A stretch of DNA of 64,000 bases from Streptomyces rishiriensis (lineage in GTDB: Bacteria > Actinomycetota > Actinomycetes > Streptomycetales > Streptomycetaceae), in the NCBI RefSeq assembly GCF_030815485.1, contig NZ_JAUSWV010000002.1, positions 4,960,001 through 5,024,000 on the forward strand, written 5' to 3'. The position numbers were made by a program, and so were the translations under genes. This document shows positions 54,574 through 64,000 of the stretch, in pieces; position 1 is the first letter of the stretch, and each line of letters begins with the position of its first letter. The notes under the pieces are model-generated. The model made no database searches. It was not told the DNA's origin and saw only the letters and a program-made list of their open reading frames with translations.

Positions 54574-55077
54574 TCAGCGGGCCCCGGTGAGCCGGGCCAG
54601 CGGTTCCGTCTCGCGCGGCGGGGTGCCGCCCAGTTCACCGAGGCGCCAGTTCGTCACCCAGGGGACGCGGTACACGTCGACGACCGATTCGATGACCCGC
54701 ACCCGCTGGACGAGCGGCCGGGGCAGCCGTCCCGGCGCGTCCGCGACGAGCACCACCGCGTCCAGGTCGAGGCCCTGCGGAGCCTCGCCGCACCGGAAGA
54801 CCTCCAGGGTCCGCAGGAGGGAGTCCAGTCCGGCCGCGTGGGTGCGGGCGACCAGCAACACGGACGGGGGATCGCCGGCGCCTGGCCACGCGCGTCCGCA
54901 GTCGTGGCCGCCGTAGACCGCGGCCAGGGTGGAACTGCCGGCCCCGCCGTGCGTGGCGACCCAGGAGAAGCGCCGGGGCGCGGCGGTGGAGGCGTACGGC
55001 ACCGGTACCGGATCCGGTGCGGCCACCGGCCCGCGGATCCAGATCTCCGGCCCCCGCTGCCCGTCCGTCGTCCCCAT
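54574..55077 (-). CDS. Hypothetical protein with P-loop-like motif
   Basis: A 167-residue protein of no family I can name with certainty. It starts MGTTDGQRGPEIWIRG, then has FSWVATHGGAGSSTLAAVYGGHD, which looks like a deviant Walker A of the MinD/ParA type in which the phosphate-binding Lys is replaced by Ser. Later strands (SVLLVARTHAAGLDSL, LDAVVLVADAPG) fit a Rossmann-like NTPase fold without obvious catalytic residues. ATG at 55077 with GGGAGG nine bases upstream. Divergent from the TPR protein gene. Confidence 0.6.
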   Translation of the reverse strand: MGTTDGQRGPEIWIRGPVAAPDPVPVPYASTAAPRRFSWVATHGGAGSSTLAAVYGGHDCGRAWPGAGDPPSVLLVARTHAAGLDSLLRTLEVFRCGEAPQGLDLDAVVLVADAPGRLPRPLVQRVRVIESVVDVYRVPWVTNWRLGELGGTPPRETEPLARLTGAR

Positions 55078-55229
55078 GCCCCGTGATCCTCCCAGTCGTC
55101 GCCGTCCCTCCGGGACGCCCCCGATCCTGGTGGTCCCGGAGCTGCCCCGGTAGCGGGACGTGGGTTCCTGGAACGATGCTGTGACGTCGTGGTGACGCGT
55201 GGACCGGGAGCGCTCGGAGAGACTCAACA

Positions 55230-55251
55230 GTACGTGTCCGCGTACACGTAC
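55230..55251. promoter_or_regulatory. Perfect 8-bp inverted repeat upstream of the TPR gene
   Basis: GTACGTGT and ACACGTAC are exact inverted copies separated by six bases (CCGCGT), 42 bases before the TPR gene start in a divergent intergenic region. Size and symmetry suit a dimeric repressor operator. Confidence 0.55.
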
Positions 55252-55293
55252 CTGGACGACCGGATCGTGACGACGCATCCGAGTGAGGAACCG

Positions 55294-56874
55294 ATGTCTC
55301 GACTCAGCCGCGAGAAGAAGCGGGAACAGAAGTACGCCGGCCCCACGGCCGTCGTGGTGGCACCGCTCGACGTCCATGTCCGCGGGGGTGGGACGGCGAC
55401 GATAGGCGGTGTCCCGGTCGTGGCGGCCGACGGCGAGGAGATCCAGCGCGCCGTCCTGAGTCACCTCCACCGCATCGCCCTCGCCACCGGGCACCCGGTC
55501 CTCGCCACGGTCCACGACGAGCGCATCGGTTACGTCGTCGCCCTGCGTGTGGACCCGGACGGTTCCAGCCATTTCACGGCGGATCCCCAGCGGACGGCCG
55601 TGGCTCCGTCGTCGGCGCCATCGGCGCCGTCGGCACGGGTGGAGACAGCACCGGACACGCGGAGCACCACACCCACCGACGCGTCCCCGTCCTCGGCGGG
55701 GTCAACGTCCCCGTCCGCTCCCGCCCTCGTCGGCCCGCCCGTTCCGGCTCCCGCCCCCGTCGACAGGCCCGTGCCCCCCGACCCCGTCGAGGGTCCTGCC
55801 CCCGTCGACTGGCCCGTGCCCGCCGACGCGCCCGCGTCGGCCGCAGACGAACAGTCCGCTCAGCCGCGACGCGACGAGCCCACGCATCTCCTGCGCCAGG
55901 TGCCCGAGCCGGTGCGGGACGCGGCGCCGACGTTCCCGTTGCGCGCGGTGCCCGAGCGGGACGCGGAGCAGGGAACCCGGTCGGCGCCGGAGTCGGCACC
56001 CGGATACGCGGCGGAGACCCCGGCGCCCGGCACGGTCACCGCTCCGACGGGCGTGTTCGGCCCGCCGCCGACGATGGACCAGCGGCCGAACCCGGACGCC
56101 CCCTCCCCCTCTGCCCCGGAGGCCACCTCCGCCTCTGCCCCGGAGGCGCTCCCCACCCCGACCGCGGCGCCGGCCCCGGTTCCCGCCCCGGCCCCGATCC
56201 CCTTGCCGCTCCCGACGGCGGCCTCCGGCGCCACCTCCACCACCAGGTCCGGTTCCACGCCCACATCGCTCGTCCCCCACGACTTCATCCCCGACTCGGC
56301 ACTCGATCCGGACCCGGACCCGGGCCCCAAGCCCACCCCCGCCCGCGGCTTCGACGCCGTCGCGGAGGCGGTGCTGGGGGACGACCCCCGTACCCTCCAC
56401 GGCGACGGCGGCACCCCGGCGCTCCTCGCGGAACCGCTCGCGCGGATCAACGAGGCCGTGCGGGCGGGCCGTACGGACACCGCGGCCGCTCTCGCGGAAC
56501 GGACCGTGCTGGAGGCGTCCGCAACGCTGGGACCGGAGCACCCCGAGGTGCTCCGGCTGCGCGAACTCACCGCGTACATCGCCTACTTGGCAGGCGACCC
56601 GCTGCGCTCCTTCCACACCTCCCTCGACCTGGCCCGCATCCACCGCCGGACCCCGGACTCGGAGGCCGCGTACGGCAACGTCCAGAGCGCGGCCGCGGCC
56701 TGGCGCGCCGTACGCGACCCCTTGCAGGGACTGAACCTGGGAACCGAACTCCTCGGCCTGTGGACGGAGCTCACCACCGAGGAGGGCCCGGCCGCCGACG
56801 ACATCGAGGAGCTGGAGTCGGCCCGCGCGCGCATGCTCAGACTGGCCGGACGCGCCCGGAAGGCGGGCGCGTAG
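55294..56874 (+). CDS. Proline-rich protein with C-terminal TPR-like domain
   Basis: A 526-residue protein. A basic start (MSRLSREKKREQKYA) leads to a 90-residue globular domain (VVVAPLDVHVRGGGTATIGG ... HDERIGYVVALRVDPDG). Then comes a 230-residue Pro/Ala/Thr/Ser linker, and a helical C-terminal domain that looks like tetratricopeptide repeats (EPLARINEAVRAGRTDTAAALAERTVLEASATLGPEHPEVLRLREL). No signal peptide or membrane helix. GAGGAA five bases before the ATG sets the start. It may form a pair with the divergent P-loop-like protein. Function unknown. Confidence 0.75.
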   Translation: MSRLSREKKREQKYAGPTAVVVAPLDVHVRGGGTATIGGVPVVAADGEEIQRAVLSHLHRIALATGHPVLATVHDERIGYVVALRVDPDGSSHFTADPQRTAVAPSSAPSAPSARVETAPDTRSTTPTDASPSSAGSTSPSAPALVGPPVPAPAPVDRPVPPDPVEGPAPVDWPVPADAPASAADEQSAQPRRDEPTHLLRQVPEPVRDAAPTFPLRAVPERDAEQGTRSAPESAPGYAAETPAPGTVTAPTGVFGPPPTMDQRPNPDAPSPSAPEATSASAPEALPTPTAAPAPVPAPAPIPLPLPTAASGATSTTRSGSTPTSLVPHDFIPDSALDPDPDPGPKPTPARGFDAVAEAVLGDDPRTLHGDGGTPALLAEPLARINEAVRAGRTDTAAALAERTVLEASATLGPEHPEVLRLRELTAYIAYLAGDPLRSFHTSLDLARIHRRTPDSEAAYGNVQSAAAAWRAVRDPLQGLNLGTELLGLWTELTTEEGPAADDIEELESARARMLRLAGRARKAGA

Positions 56875-56889
56875 CGACCGGCCCGCCGG

Positions 56890-57843
56890 TCAGGAGGACA
56901 GGGTCCAGACCGCGTACGCCAGCGCGTCCGCGTTGCGGTCCAGGGCCGTGTCGTCGATGTTCGCGGTCGTGTCGCAGGAGGAGTGGTAGCAGCGGTCGAA
57001 GGCCCGCCCGGCCGTACCGCCCCACTTGGCCGCCTGGGCCGCCGTCTTGAGGTAGTCGGCGCCGCTGAACAGACCGCCCACCGGCACGCCCGCGTTCTTG
57101 AATGGCGCGTGGTCGGAGCGGCCGTCGCCCTCGGTCTCGATCTCCGTGGGGACGCCGAGACCGGTGAAGTAGTCCTTGAAGGTCTTCTCGATGGCCGGGT
57201 CGTCGTCGTAGACGAAGTAGCCGGGGTTCGGCGAGCCGATCATGTCGAAGTTCAGATAGCCGCTGATGCGGGCCCGGTTCGCCGCGGAGAGGTTGTTGAC
57301 GTAGTACCGGGACCCGACCATGCCCAGCTCCTCCGCGCCCCACCAGGCGAACCGCAGGTGTTTGGCGGGCTGGTAGCCGGCTCTGGACACGGCCAGTGCC
57401 GCCTCCAGGACGGCCGCCGAGCCCGAGCCGTTGTCGTTGATGCCGGCCCCTGCGGTCACGGAGTCCAGATGGGACCCGGCCATCACCACCCGGCCGGTGT
57501 CGCCGCCGGGCCAGTCGGCGACGAGGTTGTAGCCGGTGCGGCCGGAGGAGGTGAACTGCTGGATGACGGTGGTGTATCCGGCGGCGTCCAGCTTGGCCTT
57601 CACGTAGTCGAGCGACGCCTTGTAACCGGTGCGGCCGTGCGCGCGGTTGCCGCCGTTGGCGGTGGCGATGGACTGGAGCTGGGCCAGGTGGGCCTTGACG
57701 TTGGCCACCGGGATGTCGGGAGCGGCGGCGAGCGCCCCGGCCTCGGGGGCGGGCGCCGCCCCGGCTATGGACCCGGTGGCGAACAGTGTGGCGGCCGCGA
57801 CGACGGCGGTGACCGTCGCCCGCCCGGAAACGGGGAGCTTCAT
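56890..57843 (-). CDS. Secreted M28 family zinc aminopeptidase
   Basis: A 317-residue exported aminopeptidase of the Streptomyces aminopeptidase S type. The signal peptide ends near SIAGAAPA. All zinc ligands are in place: GSHLDS (His), GINDNGSGSAAVLE (bridging Asp), WWGAEELGMVGS (Glu pair), LNFDMIG (Asp) and RSDHAPF (His). The CYHSSCDTTANID region gives the structural disulphide. ATG at 57843; a longer upstream frame has no leader features. Confidence 0.93.
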   Translation of the reverse strand: MKLPVSGRATVTAVVAAATLFATGSIAGAAPAPEAGALAAAPDIPVANVKAHLAQLQSIATANGGNRAHGRTGYKASLDYVKAKLDAAGYTTVIQQFTSSGRTGYNLVADWPGGDTGRVVMAGSHLDSVTAGAGINDNGSGSAAVLEAALAVSRAGYQPAKHLRFAWWGAEELGMVGSRYYVNNLSAANRARISGYLNFDMIGSPNPGYFVYDDDPAIEKTFKDYFTGLGVPTEIETEGDGRSDHAPFKNAGVPVGGLFSGADYLKTAAQAAKWGGTAGRAFDRCYHSSCDTTANIDDTALDRNADALAYAVWTLSS

Positions 57844-58013
57844 GGTGGGGGGCTCCGAATTCCAGCGGGACACCCGTGGGCGACCGTCGAGCACCTGGAC
57901 GCCCACAGGTAATCCACAGTGAATGGGGTGACTGGATGGTGGAGCCGGGGCCGACACTCCGTCAAGAGCGCTATCCGGACAGCGGTTTCACATATCGAAG
58001 CCCGTTGTGCCCC

Positions 58014-58499
58014 TCAATGCACGCAGAACTCGTTGCCCTCAGGATCGGCCATGACCACCCACTGCCCGGACGGCTCCTTCACCTCTCCGAGCACGCTCGC
58101 CCCCAGCGCCGTCAGCCGCCCGACCTCCCCGGCGCGCAGTCCCGCACCGGGATGCAGATCGAGATGGAGCCGGTTCTTCACGGTCTTCGCCTCCGGCACC
58201 CGCTGGAACAGCAGCCGCCGGCCCAGTCCGGTCCCGGTGTCGGGGTCGTACGGGTCGGCGGGATGACGTACGGCGATCAGGTCCCGGAAGGCCGGGCGGC
58301 CGTGGAACTCCAGCGTCGCCGCTCCCGGCAGCGCGCCGAGCTCCAGCAACCGCTCGATGAGCGCACTGTTGTCCTCGACCTCGTAATGCAGCGCGCCGGC
58401 CCAGAAATCGGCCTGCGCGTGCGGATCGGCTGAGTCGACGACGAGCTTCCAGTGCACGGGCGTGGGCCCTGCCTCGGGTACTCCAGATGTCTCGGTCAT
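58014..58499 (-). CDS. VOC/glyoxalase-like domain protein
   Basis: A 161-residue protein of the vicinal oxygen chelate superfamily. Paired beta-alpha-beta-beta-beta modules are visible: HWKLVVDSADPHAQADFWAGAL at the N-terminus and NRLHLDLHPG ... VMADPEGNEFCVH at the C-terminus. The latter are the sequence hallmarks of the actinobacterial glyoxalase-like subgroup. Catalytic role not predictable. ATG at 58499. Confidence 0.88.
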   Translation of the reverse strand: MTETSGVPEAGPTPVHWKLVVDSADPHAQADFWAGALHYEVEDNSALIERLLELGALPGAATLEFHGRPAFRDLIAVRHPADPYDPDTGTGLGRRLLFQRVPEAKTVKNRLHLDLHPGAGLRAGEVGRLTALGASVLGEVKEPSGQWVVMADPEGNEFCVH

Positions 58500-58630
58500 G
58501 CAGCCACTTCTAGCAGTCCCGCAGCGGGTCGGCCTCCCGCGCGCCGAACTCCGCGGGAACGATCGGACCGGACCGCAGCCTTCCGGTCCCGTCGATGCCG
58601 TTGAGCGGCAGTGACAGCGGTGAGGGCGGG

Positions 58631-59827
58631 CTACGGCTCGGCGCCGGGAGAGGGTTGCGCCTCCGGAGCCGGAGCGCCGGGCAGCCCGGAGACGGCGGTG
58701 ACGCCGGTGACAGCGGTGACGCCGGTGACGGCAGCCCCGCCGAGGACGCCGGAGGCCACGCTCTCCGCCTTTCGAACGGCACCGGTCGTGCCGGGCGTGG
58801 CGGTCGAGCCTGTGGTGGTGGCCGAGCCGGTCCTGACGGTCGAGCCCGTCGTGGCGCTCGCGCCGATCGCCGCGCCGCTCGTGCCGGGCGGCACCTGGGC
58901 CCTGCTCTCGGCGATCGCCGGGCCGAGCGCGCGGGCGGCCCGGCGTGAGGTGCGCAGGGCGTCGCCGGTGAGCAGCACCAGCGCCAGCCACACCAGCGCG
59001 AACCCGGCCCAGCGCTCGATGGGCATGGCCTCGCCGAAGTAGAGGACGCCGAGCAGGAACTGGAAGACCGGCGCCAGGTACTGGAGCAGCCCCAGTGTGG
59101 ACAGCGGCACGCGGATCGCCGCCGCGCCGAAGCAGACCAGGGGCAGTGCGGTGACGATGCCGGTGGAGGCGAGCAGGGCCGCGTGTCCGGCGCCCTCGGT
59201 GGCGAAGGTGAGGCCGCCGTGCGCGGACAGCCACAGCAGGTAGCCCAGCGCGGGCAGGAACTGGATGGCGGTCTCGGCGGCCAGCGACTGCACCCCGCCG
59301 AGGTTGACCTTCTTCTTCACCAGTCCGTAGGTGGCGAAGGAGAAGGCGAGGGTGAGGGAGATCCACGGCGGGCGGCCGTAGCCGATGGCCAGGACCAGCA
59401 CCGCCGAGAAGCCGACGCCGACCGCCGCCCATTGCACGGGCCGCAGCCGTTCCTTGAGGATCAGCACACCCATGGCGATGGTGACCAGCGGGTTGATGAA
59501 GTATCCGAGGGACGCCTCGACGACATGGCCGCTGTTCACGGCCCAGATGTAGACGCCCCAGTTCACGGTGATGACGGCCGAGGCGATCACGACGAGCCCG
59601 AGCCGGCGTGGCTGGCGCAGCAGCTCACCGGCCCAAGCCCAGCGCCGTACGACGAGCAGCGCGACGGCGACGAAGGCGAGCGACCACACCATGCGATGGG
59701 CGAGGATCTCGGTCGCCCCGGCGGGCTTGAGCAGGGGCCAGAAGAGGGGGACCAGCCCCCACATCCCGTACGCCGCGAGGCCGTTCAGCAGGCCTGTCCG
59801 GCCCTCACTCTTCGACGTCCCGGCCAT
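58631..59827 (-). CDS. rarD: RarD/EamA family membrane transporter with repetitive tail
   Basis: A 398-residue protein. Ten membrane helices in two EamA halves occupy residues 12-300; the opening GLLNGLAAYGMWGLVPLFWPLLKPAGATEILAHRMVWSL is diagnostic of RarD, an exporter-type permease originally linked to chloramphenicol sensitivity. About 90 C-terminal residues are a Thr/Gly/Ala/Val repeat region, partly encoded by 9-bp units (58691-58726), not found in short RarD proteins. Confidence 0.9.
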   Translation of the reverse strand: MAGTSKSEGRTGLLNGLAAYGMWGLVPLFWPLLKPAGATEILAHRMVWSLAFVAVALLVVRRWAWAGELLRQPRRLGLVVIASAVITVNWGVYIWAVNSGHVVEASLGYFINPLVTIAMGVLILKERLRPVQWAAVGVGFSAVLVLAIGYGRPPWISLTLAFSFATYGLVKKKVNLGGVQSLAAETAIQFLPALGYLLWLSAHGGLTFATEGAGHAALLASTGIVTALPLVCFGAAAIRVPLSTLGLLQYLAPVFQFLLGVLYFGEAMPIERWAGFALVWLALVLLTGDALRTSRRAARALGPAIAESRAQVPPGTSGAAIGASATTGSTVRTGSATTTGSTATPGTTGAVRKAESVASGVLGGAAVTGVTAVTGVTAVSGLPGAPAPEAQPSPGAEP

Positions 59828-59966
59828 GGGCCCCTCCTTCTCACGTCAGGCATGCGTGGACGAAGGTAACGCCGGGCGCCCCTGTCTGTCATGCCCGTAT
59901 CGCTATACGGTCATGACAGACAGGGGCGGGGCGGCGCTGGACGGCGCGAGGGCTCCCGGGGGAGGG

Positions 59967-60821
59967 TCAGCCCTTGAGCGCGGCCGTGATCGCCTCGGCG
60001 AGCGGAGTGGTCGGGCGGCCCGCGAGCCGGGACAGGTCGCCGCTCGTGACGACCAGCTCACCCTTCTCTATCGACGCGTCCACGCCGACCAGGATCGTGG
60101 CGAACGGCTCGGGCAGACCGGCGCCGGTCAGGATGCCGGTGAGCACCTCGCCGGGCACCGCGTTGTAGGCGATCTCCTTGCCGGTCTGCCTGCTGAGCTC
60201 GGCCGCGTACTCGGCGAAGCTCCACGCCTCGTCGCCGCCCAGCTCGTACGTCGCGTTCTCGTGGCCCTCGCCGGTGAGTACGGCGACGGCGGCGGCCGCG
60301 TAGTCGGCGCGGGAGGCGGAGGAGACCCGGCCCTCGCCGGCGGCGGCGACGACGGCGTTGTGCTCCAGCACCGGGGCCAGCTGCTCGGTGTAGTTCTCGT
60401 GGTACCAGCCGTTGCGCAGCAGCGTGTAGGGGAGACCGGAGGCGATCAGCGCCGCCTCGGTGGCGCGGTGGTCGTCCGCCAGCGCCGCGCTCAGGCTGCC
60501 CGGCGCGCTGGTGTACGCGAGGAGCGCGACCCCGGCCGCCTTCGCCGCGTCGATCACGACCTGGTGCTGCGCCGGGCGGCCCTTGTCGAACTCGTTGCCC
60601 GAGATGAGCAGCACCCTGTCGCCGGAGGCGAACAGGCTGCCGAAGGTCTCGGGGGCGTTGTAGTCGGCGACGGCGAGGCGTACGCCTCGGGCCGCGAAGT
60701 CGGCGGCCTTGGCCTCGTCGCGCACGACGGCCGTGATCTGCTCGGCCGGAACCTTCTCCAGCAACTGCTCCACGACGTGGCGGCCGAGGTGTCCGGTGGC
60801 TCCGGTGACGACGATGCTCAT
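59967..60821 (-). CDS. NmrA/QorB-like NAD(P)H:quinone oxidoreductase
   Basis: A 284-residue atypical short-chain dehydrogenase. The NAD(P) motif TGATGHLG is at 6-13, followed by VVRDEAKAADFAARGV, which matches the QorB group. Typical SDR catalytic Tyr-Lys is absent, as in that group. It probably reduces quinones in defence against oxidative or electrophile stress. It is divergent from an HxlR regulator with a shared operator (60889-60913). Confidence 0.9.
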   Translation of the reverse strand: MSIVVTGATGHLGRHVVEQLLEKVPAEQITAVVRDEAKAADFAARGVRLAVADYNAPETFGSLFASGDRVLLISGNEFDKGRPAQHQVVIDAAKAAGVALLAYTSAPGSLSAALADDHRATEAALIASGLPYTLLRNGWYHENYTEQLAPVLEHNAVVAAAGEGRVSSASRADYAAAAVAVLTGEGHENATYELGGDEAWSFAEYAAELSRQTGKEIAYNAVPGEVLTGILTGAGLPEPFATILVGVDASIEKGELVVTSGDLSRLAGRPTTPLAEAITAALKG

Positions 60822-60888
60822 GGCTCAGAACTCCTAGTGGGGGCTGCGGGTCTGCCACCGACCCTAGGAGAAGCACTAACCGAGCGAA

Positions 60889-60913
60889 AGTACCCACTTT
60901 GAAGTAAGGTACT
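60889..60913. promoter_or_regulatory. Nested palindromic operator between the quinone reductase and HxlR genes
   Basis: AGTACC (60889-60894) and GGTACT (60908-60913) face each other around an inner palindrome ACTTTGAAGT (60896-60905). On the plus strand TTGAAG at 60899 and TAGTAA at 60921 could be -35 and -10 of the HxlR gene. Binding would thus block both directions. Confidence 0.6.
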
Positions 60914-60916
60914 GGC

Positions 60917-61324
60917 ATGGTAGTAAGTATGCAGGTGGAAGCCTCGCAGGCGGAGGGCATGTGCCCCCACCGTCTCGTCCTCGAGCACGTCACCAGCCGG
61001 TGGGGTGTCCTGGTGCTGATCGAGCTGCTGGACCGCTCGCACCGGTTCAGCGAGCTGCGCCGGGCCATCGGCGGGGCGGGCCGGCCCGTCAGCGAGAAGA
61101 TGCTGACCCAGACCCTCCAGACCCTGGAACGCGACGGCCTGGTGCACCGCGACGCCAAGCCGGTCATCCCGCCCCGCGTCGACTACTCCCTGACCGACCT
61201 CGGCCGGGAGGCGGCCGAACAGGTGCGCGCGCTGGCCCTGTGGACCCACACCCGGATGCCGGACGTGGAGCAGGCCCGCCGGACATACGACGAGGCCCGG
61301 GAACTCCGCTCCCGGACCTCGTGA
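60917..61324 (+). CDS. HxlR family transcriptional regulator (QorR-like)
   Basis: A 135-residue winged-helix protein. HRLVLEHVTSRWGVLVLIELLDRSHRFSELRRAI and SEKMLTQTLQTLERDGLVHRD are the HxlR recognition fold. A single N-terminal Cys (C16 in GMCPHR) occupies the position used for redox sensing by QorR-type members, which repress an adjacent quinone oxidoreductase. The start is not certain: ATG 60917 has AAGG upstream, but ATG 60929 or 60959 would still leave the complete domain. Confidence 0.9.
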   Translation: MVVSMQVEASQAEGMCPHRLVLEHVTSRWGVLVLIELLDRSHRFSELRRAIGGAGRPVSEKMLTQTLQTLERDGLVHRDAKPVIPPRVDYSLTDLGREAAEQVRALALWTHTRMPDVEQARRTYDEARELRSRTS

Positions 61325-61345
61325 CCGATCAGTGCCTCCCGGCGC

Positions 61346-62417
61346 TCAGCCGACGACCGTCCAGGTGTCGCCGCCCGCCAGCAGCGCCGCCAGATCGCCC
61401 TTGCCGTGCTGCTCGATCGCCGTGTCCAGCTGGTCCGCCAGCTGAGTGTCGTAGACCTGCCGCTTCACCGAGCGCAGCACACCGATCGGCGTGTGATGCA
61501 GGGTGTCCGGATCGGCCAGCCGGGACAGCGCGAAGGCAGTGGTCGGGGACGCGGCGTGCGCGTCGTGGACCAGCACGTCCGCCTCGTTCTCCGGGGTCAC
61601 CGTGACGACCCGCAGATCCCCGCTCGCCCGGTCGCGTACGACGCCCCGCGCGTGGTCCGCCCCGAACCGGATCGGCTGCCCGTGCTCCAGCCGGATCACC
61701 GCTTCCTTCGCCGTCTCGCGGTCCTTCAGCGCCTCGAACGCGCCGTCGTTGAAGATGTTGCAGTTCTGGTAGATCTCCACCAGCGCGGTGCCGGGGTGGG
61801 CGGCGGCCTGGCGCAGCACCTCCGTCAGATGCTTGCGGTCCGAGTCGATGGTCCGTGCCACGAACGACGCCTCCGCGCCGAGCGCCAGCGACACCGGGTT
61901 GAAGGGCGCGTCCAGCGAGCCCATCGGCGTCGACTTGGTGATCTTGCCGACCTCCGACGTGGGCGAGTACTGGCCCTTGGTGAGCCCGTAGATCCGGTTG
62001 TTGAACAGCAGGATCTTCAGGTTCACGTTCCGTCGCAGGGCGTGGATCAGATGGTTGCCGCCGATGGACAGCGCGTCGCCGTCCCCGGTGACCACCCACA
62101 CGCTCAGGTCCCGCCGGGAGGCGGCGAGACCGGTCGCGATCGCCGGCGCCCGCCCGTGGATGGAGTGCATCCCGTACGTGTTCATGTAGTACGGGAAGCG
62201 CGACGAGCAGCCGATGCCCGAGACGAAGACGATGTTCTCCTTGGCCAGCCCCAGCTCCGGCATGAAGCCCTGGACGGCCGCCAGGATCGCGTAGTCACCG
62301 CAGCCGGGGCACCAGCGCACTTCCTGATCCGACTTGAAGTCCTTCATGGACTGCCGGGCCACGGCCTTGGGGACGAGTGAAAGCGCCTCGATCGTGCCCG
62401 TGCCTTCCGTCGAGGTC

Positions 62418-62425
<8 letters not shown>
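61346..62425 (-). CDS. korB: 2-oxoacid:ferredoxin oxidoreductase, beta subunit
   Basis: A 359-residue TPP-binding subunit. The CPGCGDY motif (C39, C42) with a further Cys in GIGCSSRFPYYMNTYGMH provides iron-sulfur ligands. GDGDALSIGGNHLIHALRRNVNLKILLFNN is the thiamine diphosphate/Mg site. With KorA it interconverts 2-oxoglutarate and succinyl-CoA using ferredoxin, often replacing the 2-oxoglutarate dehydrogenase or feeding low-potential electrons. Overlaps korA by eight bases. Confidence 0.95.

Positions 62426-64000
<1,575 letters not shown>

Overview
The window is a piece of a high-GC actinobacterial chromosome, almost certainly a Streptomyces core-region segment. The supporting signs are strong third-position GC bias, many GTG starts and ATGA/GTGA overlaps, a 14-gene nuo operon in canonical order with a Rex-type operator, an actinobacterial-style cyclic-di-AMP riboswitch, and a KorAB 2-oxoacid:ferredoxin oxidoreductase pair at the right edge. 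The gene order resembles, from memory only, the nuo-recQ-polyprenyl synthase-korAB stretch of model streptomycetes, with accessory blocks inserted. No tRNA, rRNA, IS element, prophage or CRISPR array was seen.

Layout. 1-3858: a partial PASTA-domain gene, a GNAT acetyltransferase, a geranylgeranyl-reductase-family flavoenzyme, a repeat-rich gap of about 0.9 kb and a secreted NlpC/P60 hydrolase. 3859-4597: a 0.74 kb regulatory region. 4598-20663: nuoA-N (complex I), closed by a strong hairpin. 20889-22931: recQ. 23004-30212: a compact minus-strand cluster (GntR regulator, two-cluster ferredoxin, lipoprotein binding protein with a NosL-like tail, ABC permease and ATPase, and an AprA/fumarate-reductase-like flavoprotein with a HEAT-repeat tail). 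This is the best candidate for an undescribed system. 30480-33071: an orphan M56 peptidase and fumarylacetoacetase. 33373-45030: a probable cell-surface glycan locus (DegT-like enzyme, flippase, membrane-anchored GH26-like hydrolase, large membrane protein, polysaccharide deacetylase, GT2 glycosyltransferase and a frameshifted acetyltransferase). 45301-48859: a HAD phosphatase, a lytic transglycosylase under a riboswitch, a long non-coding gap, and a polyprenyl diphosphate synthase. 49087-52482: a LolA-like protein with an ABC exporter. 52544-61324: assorted enzymes, including an HxlR/quinone-reductase-like divergent pair. 61346-64000: korB and partial korA.

How parts may work together. Complex I, the reductase-family flavoenzyme (possibly menaquinone side-chain saturation) and the polyprenyl diphosphate synthase all bear on the menaquinone respiratory chain. 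The Rex-like operator would tie nuo expression to the NADH/NAD+ ratio. The 23-30 kb cluster couples import of an unidentified solute to a flavin/iron-sulfur redox pair. NlpC/P60, transglycosylase and glycan genes act on the cell envelope.

A separate theme is the number of short tandem-repeat arrays (units of 9-27 bp). Arrays inside genes have units divisible by three, while some arrays outside genes have 10- or 11-bp units. Most long open frames opposite or beside the genes listed here are GC-frame shadows and are left out.
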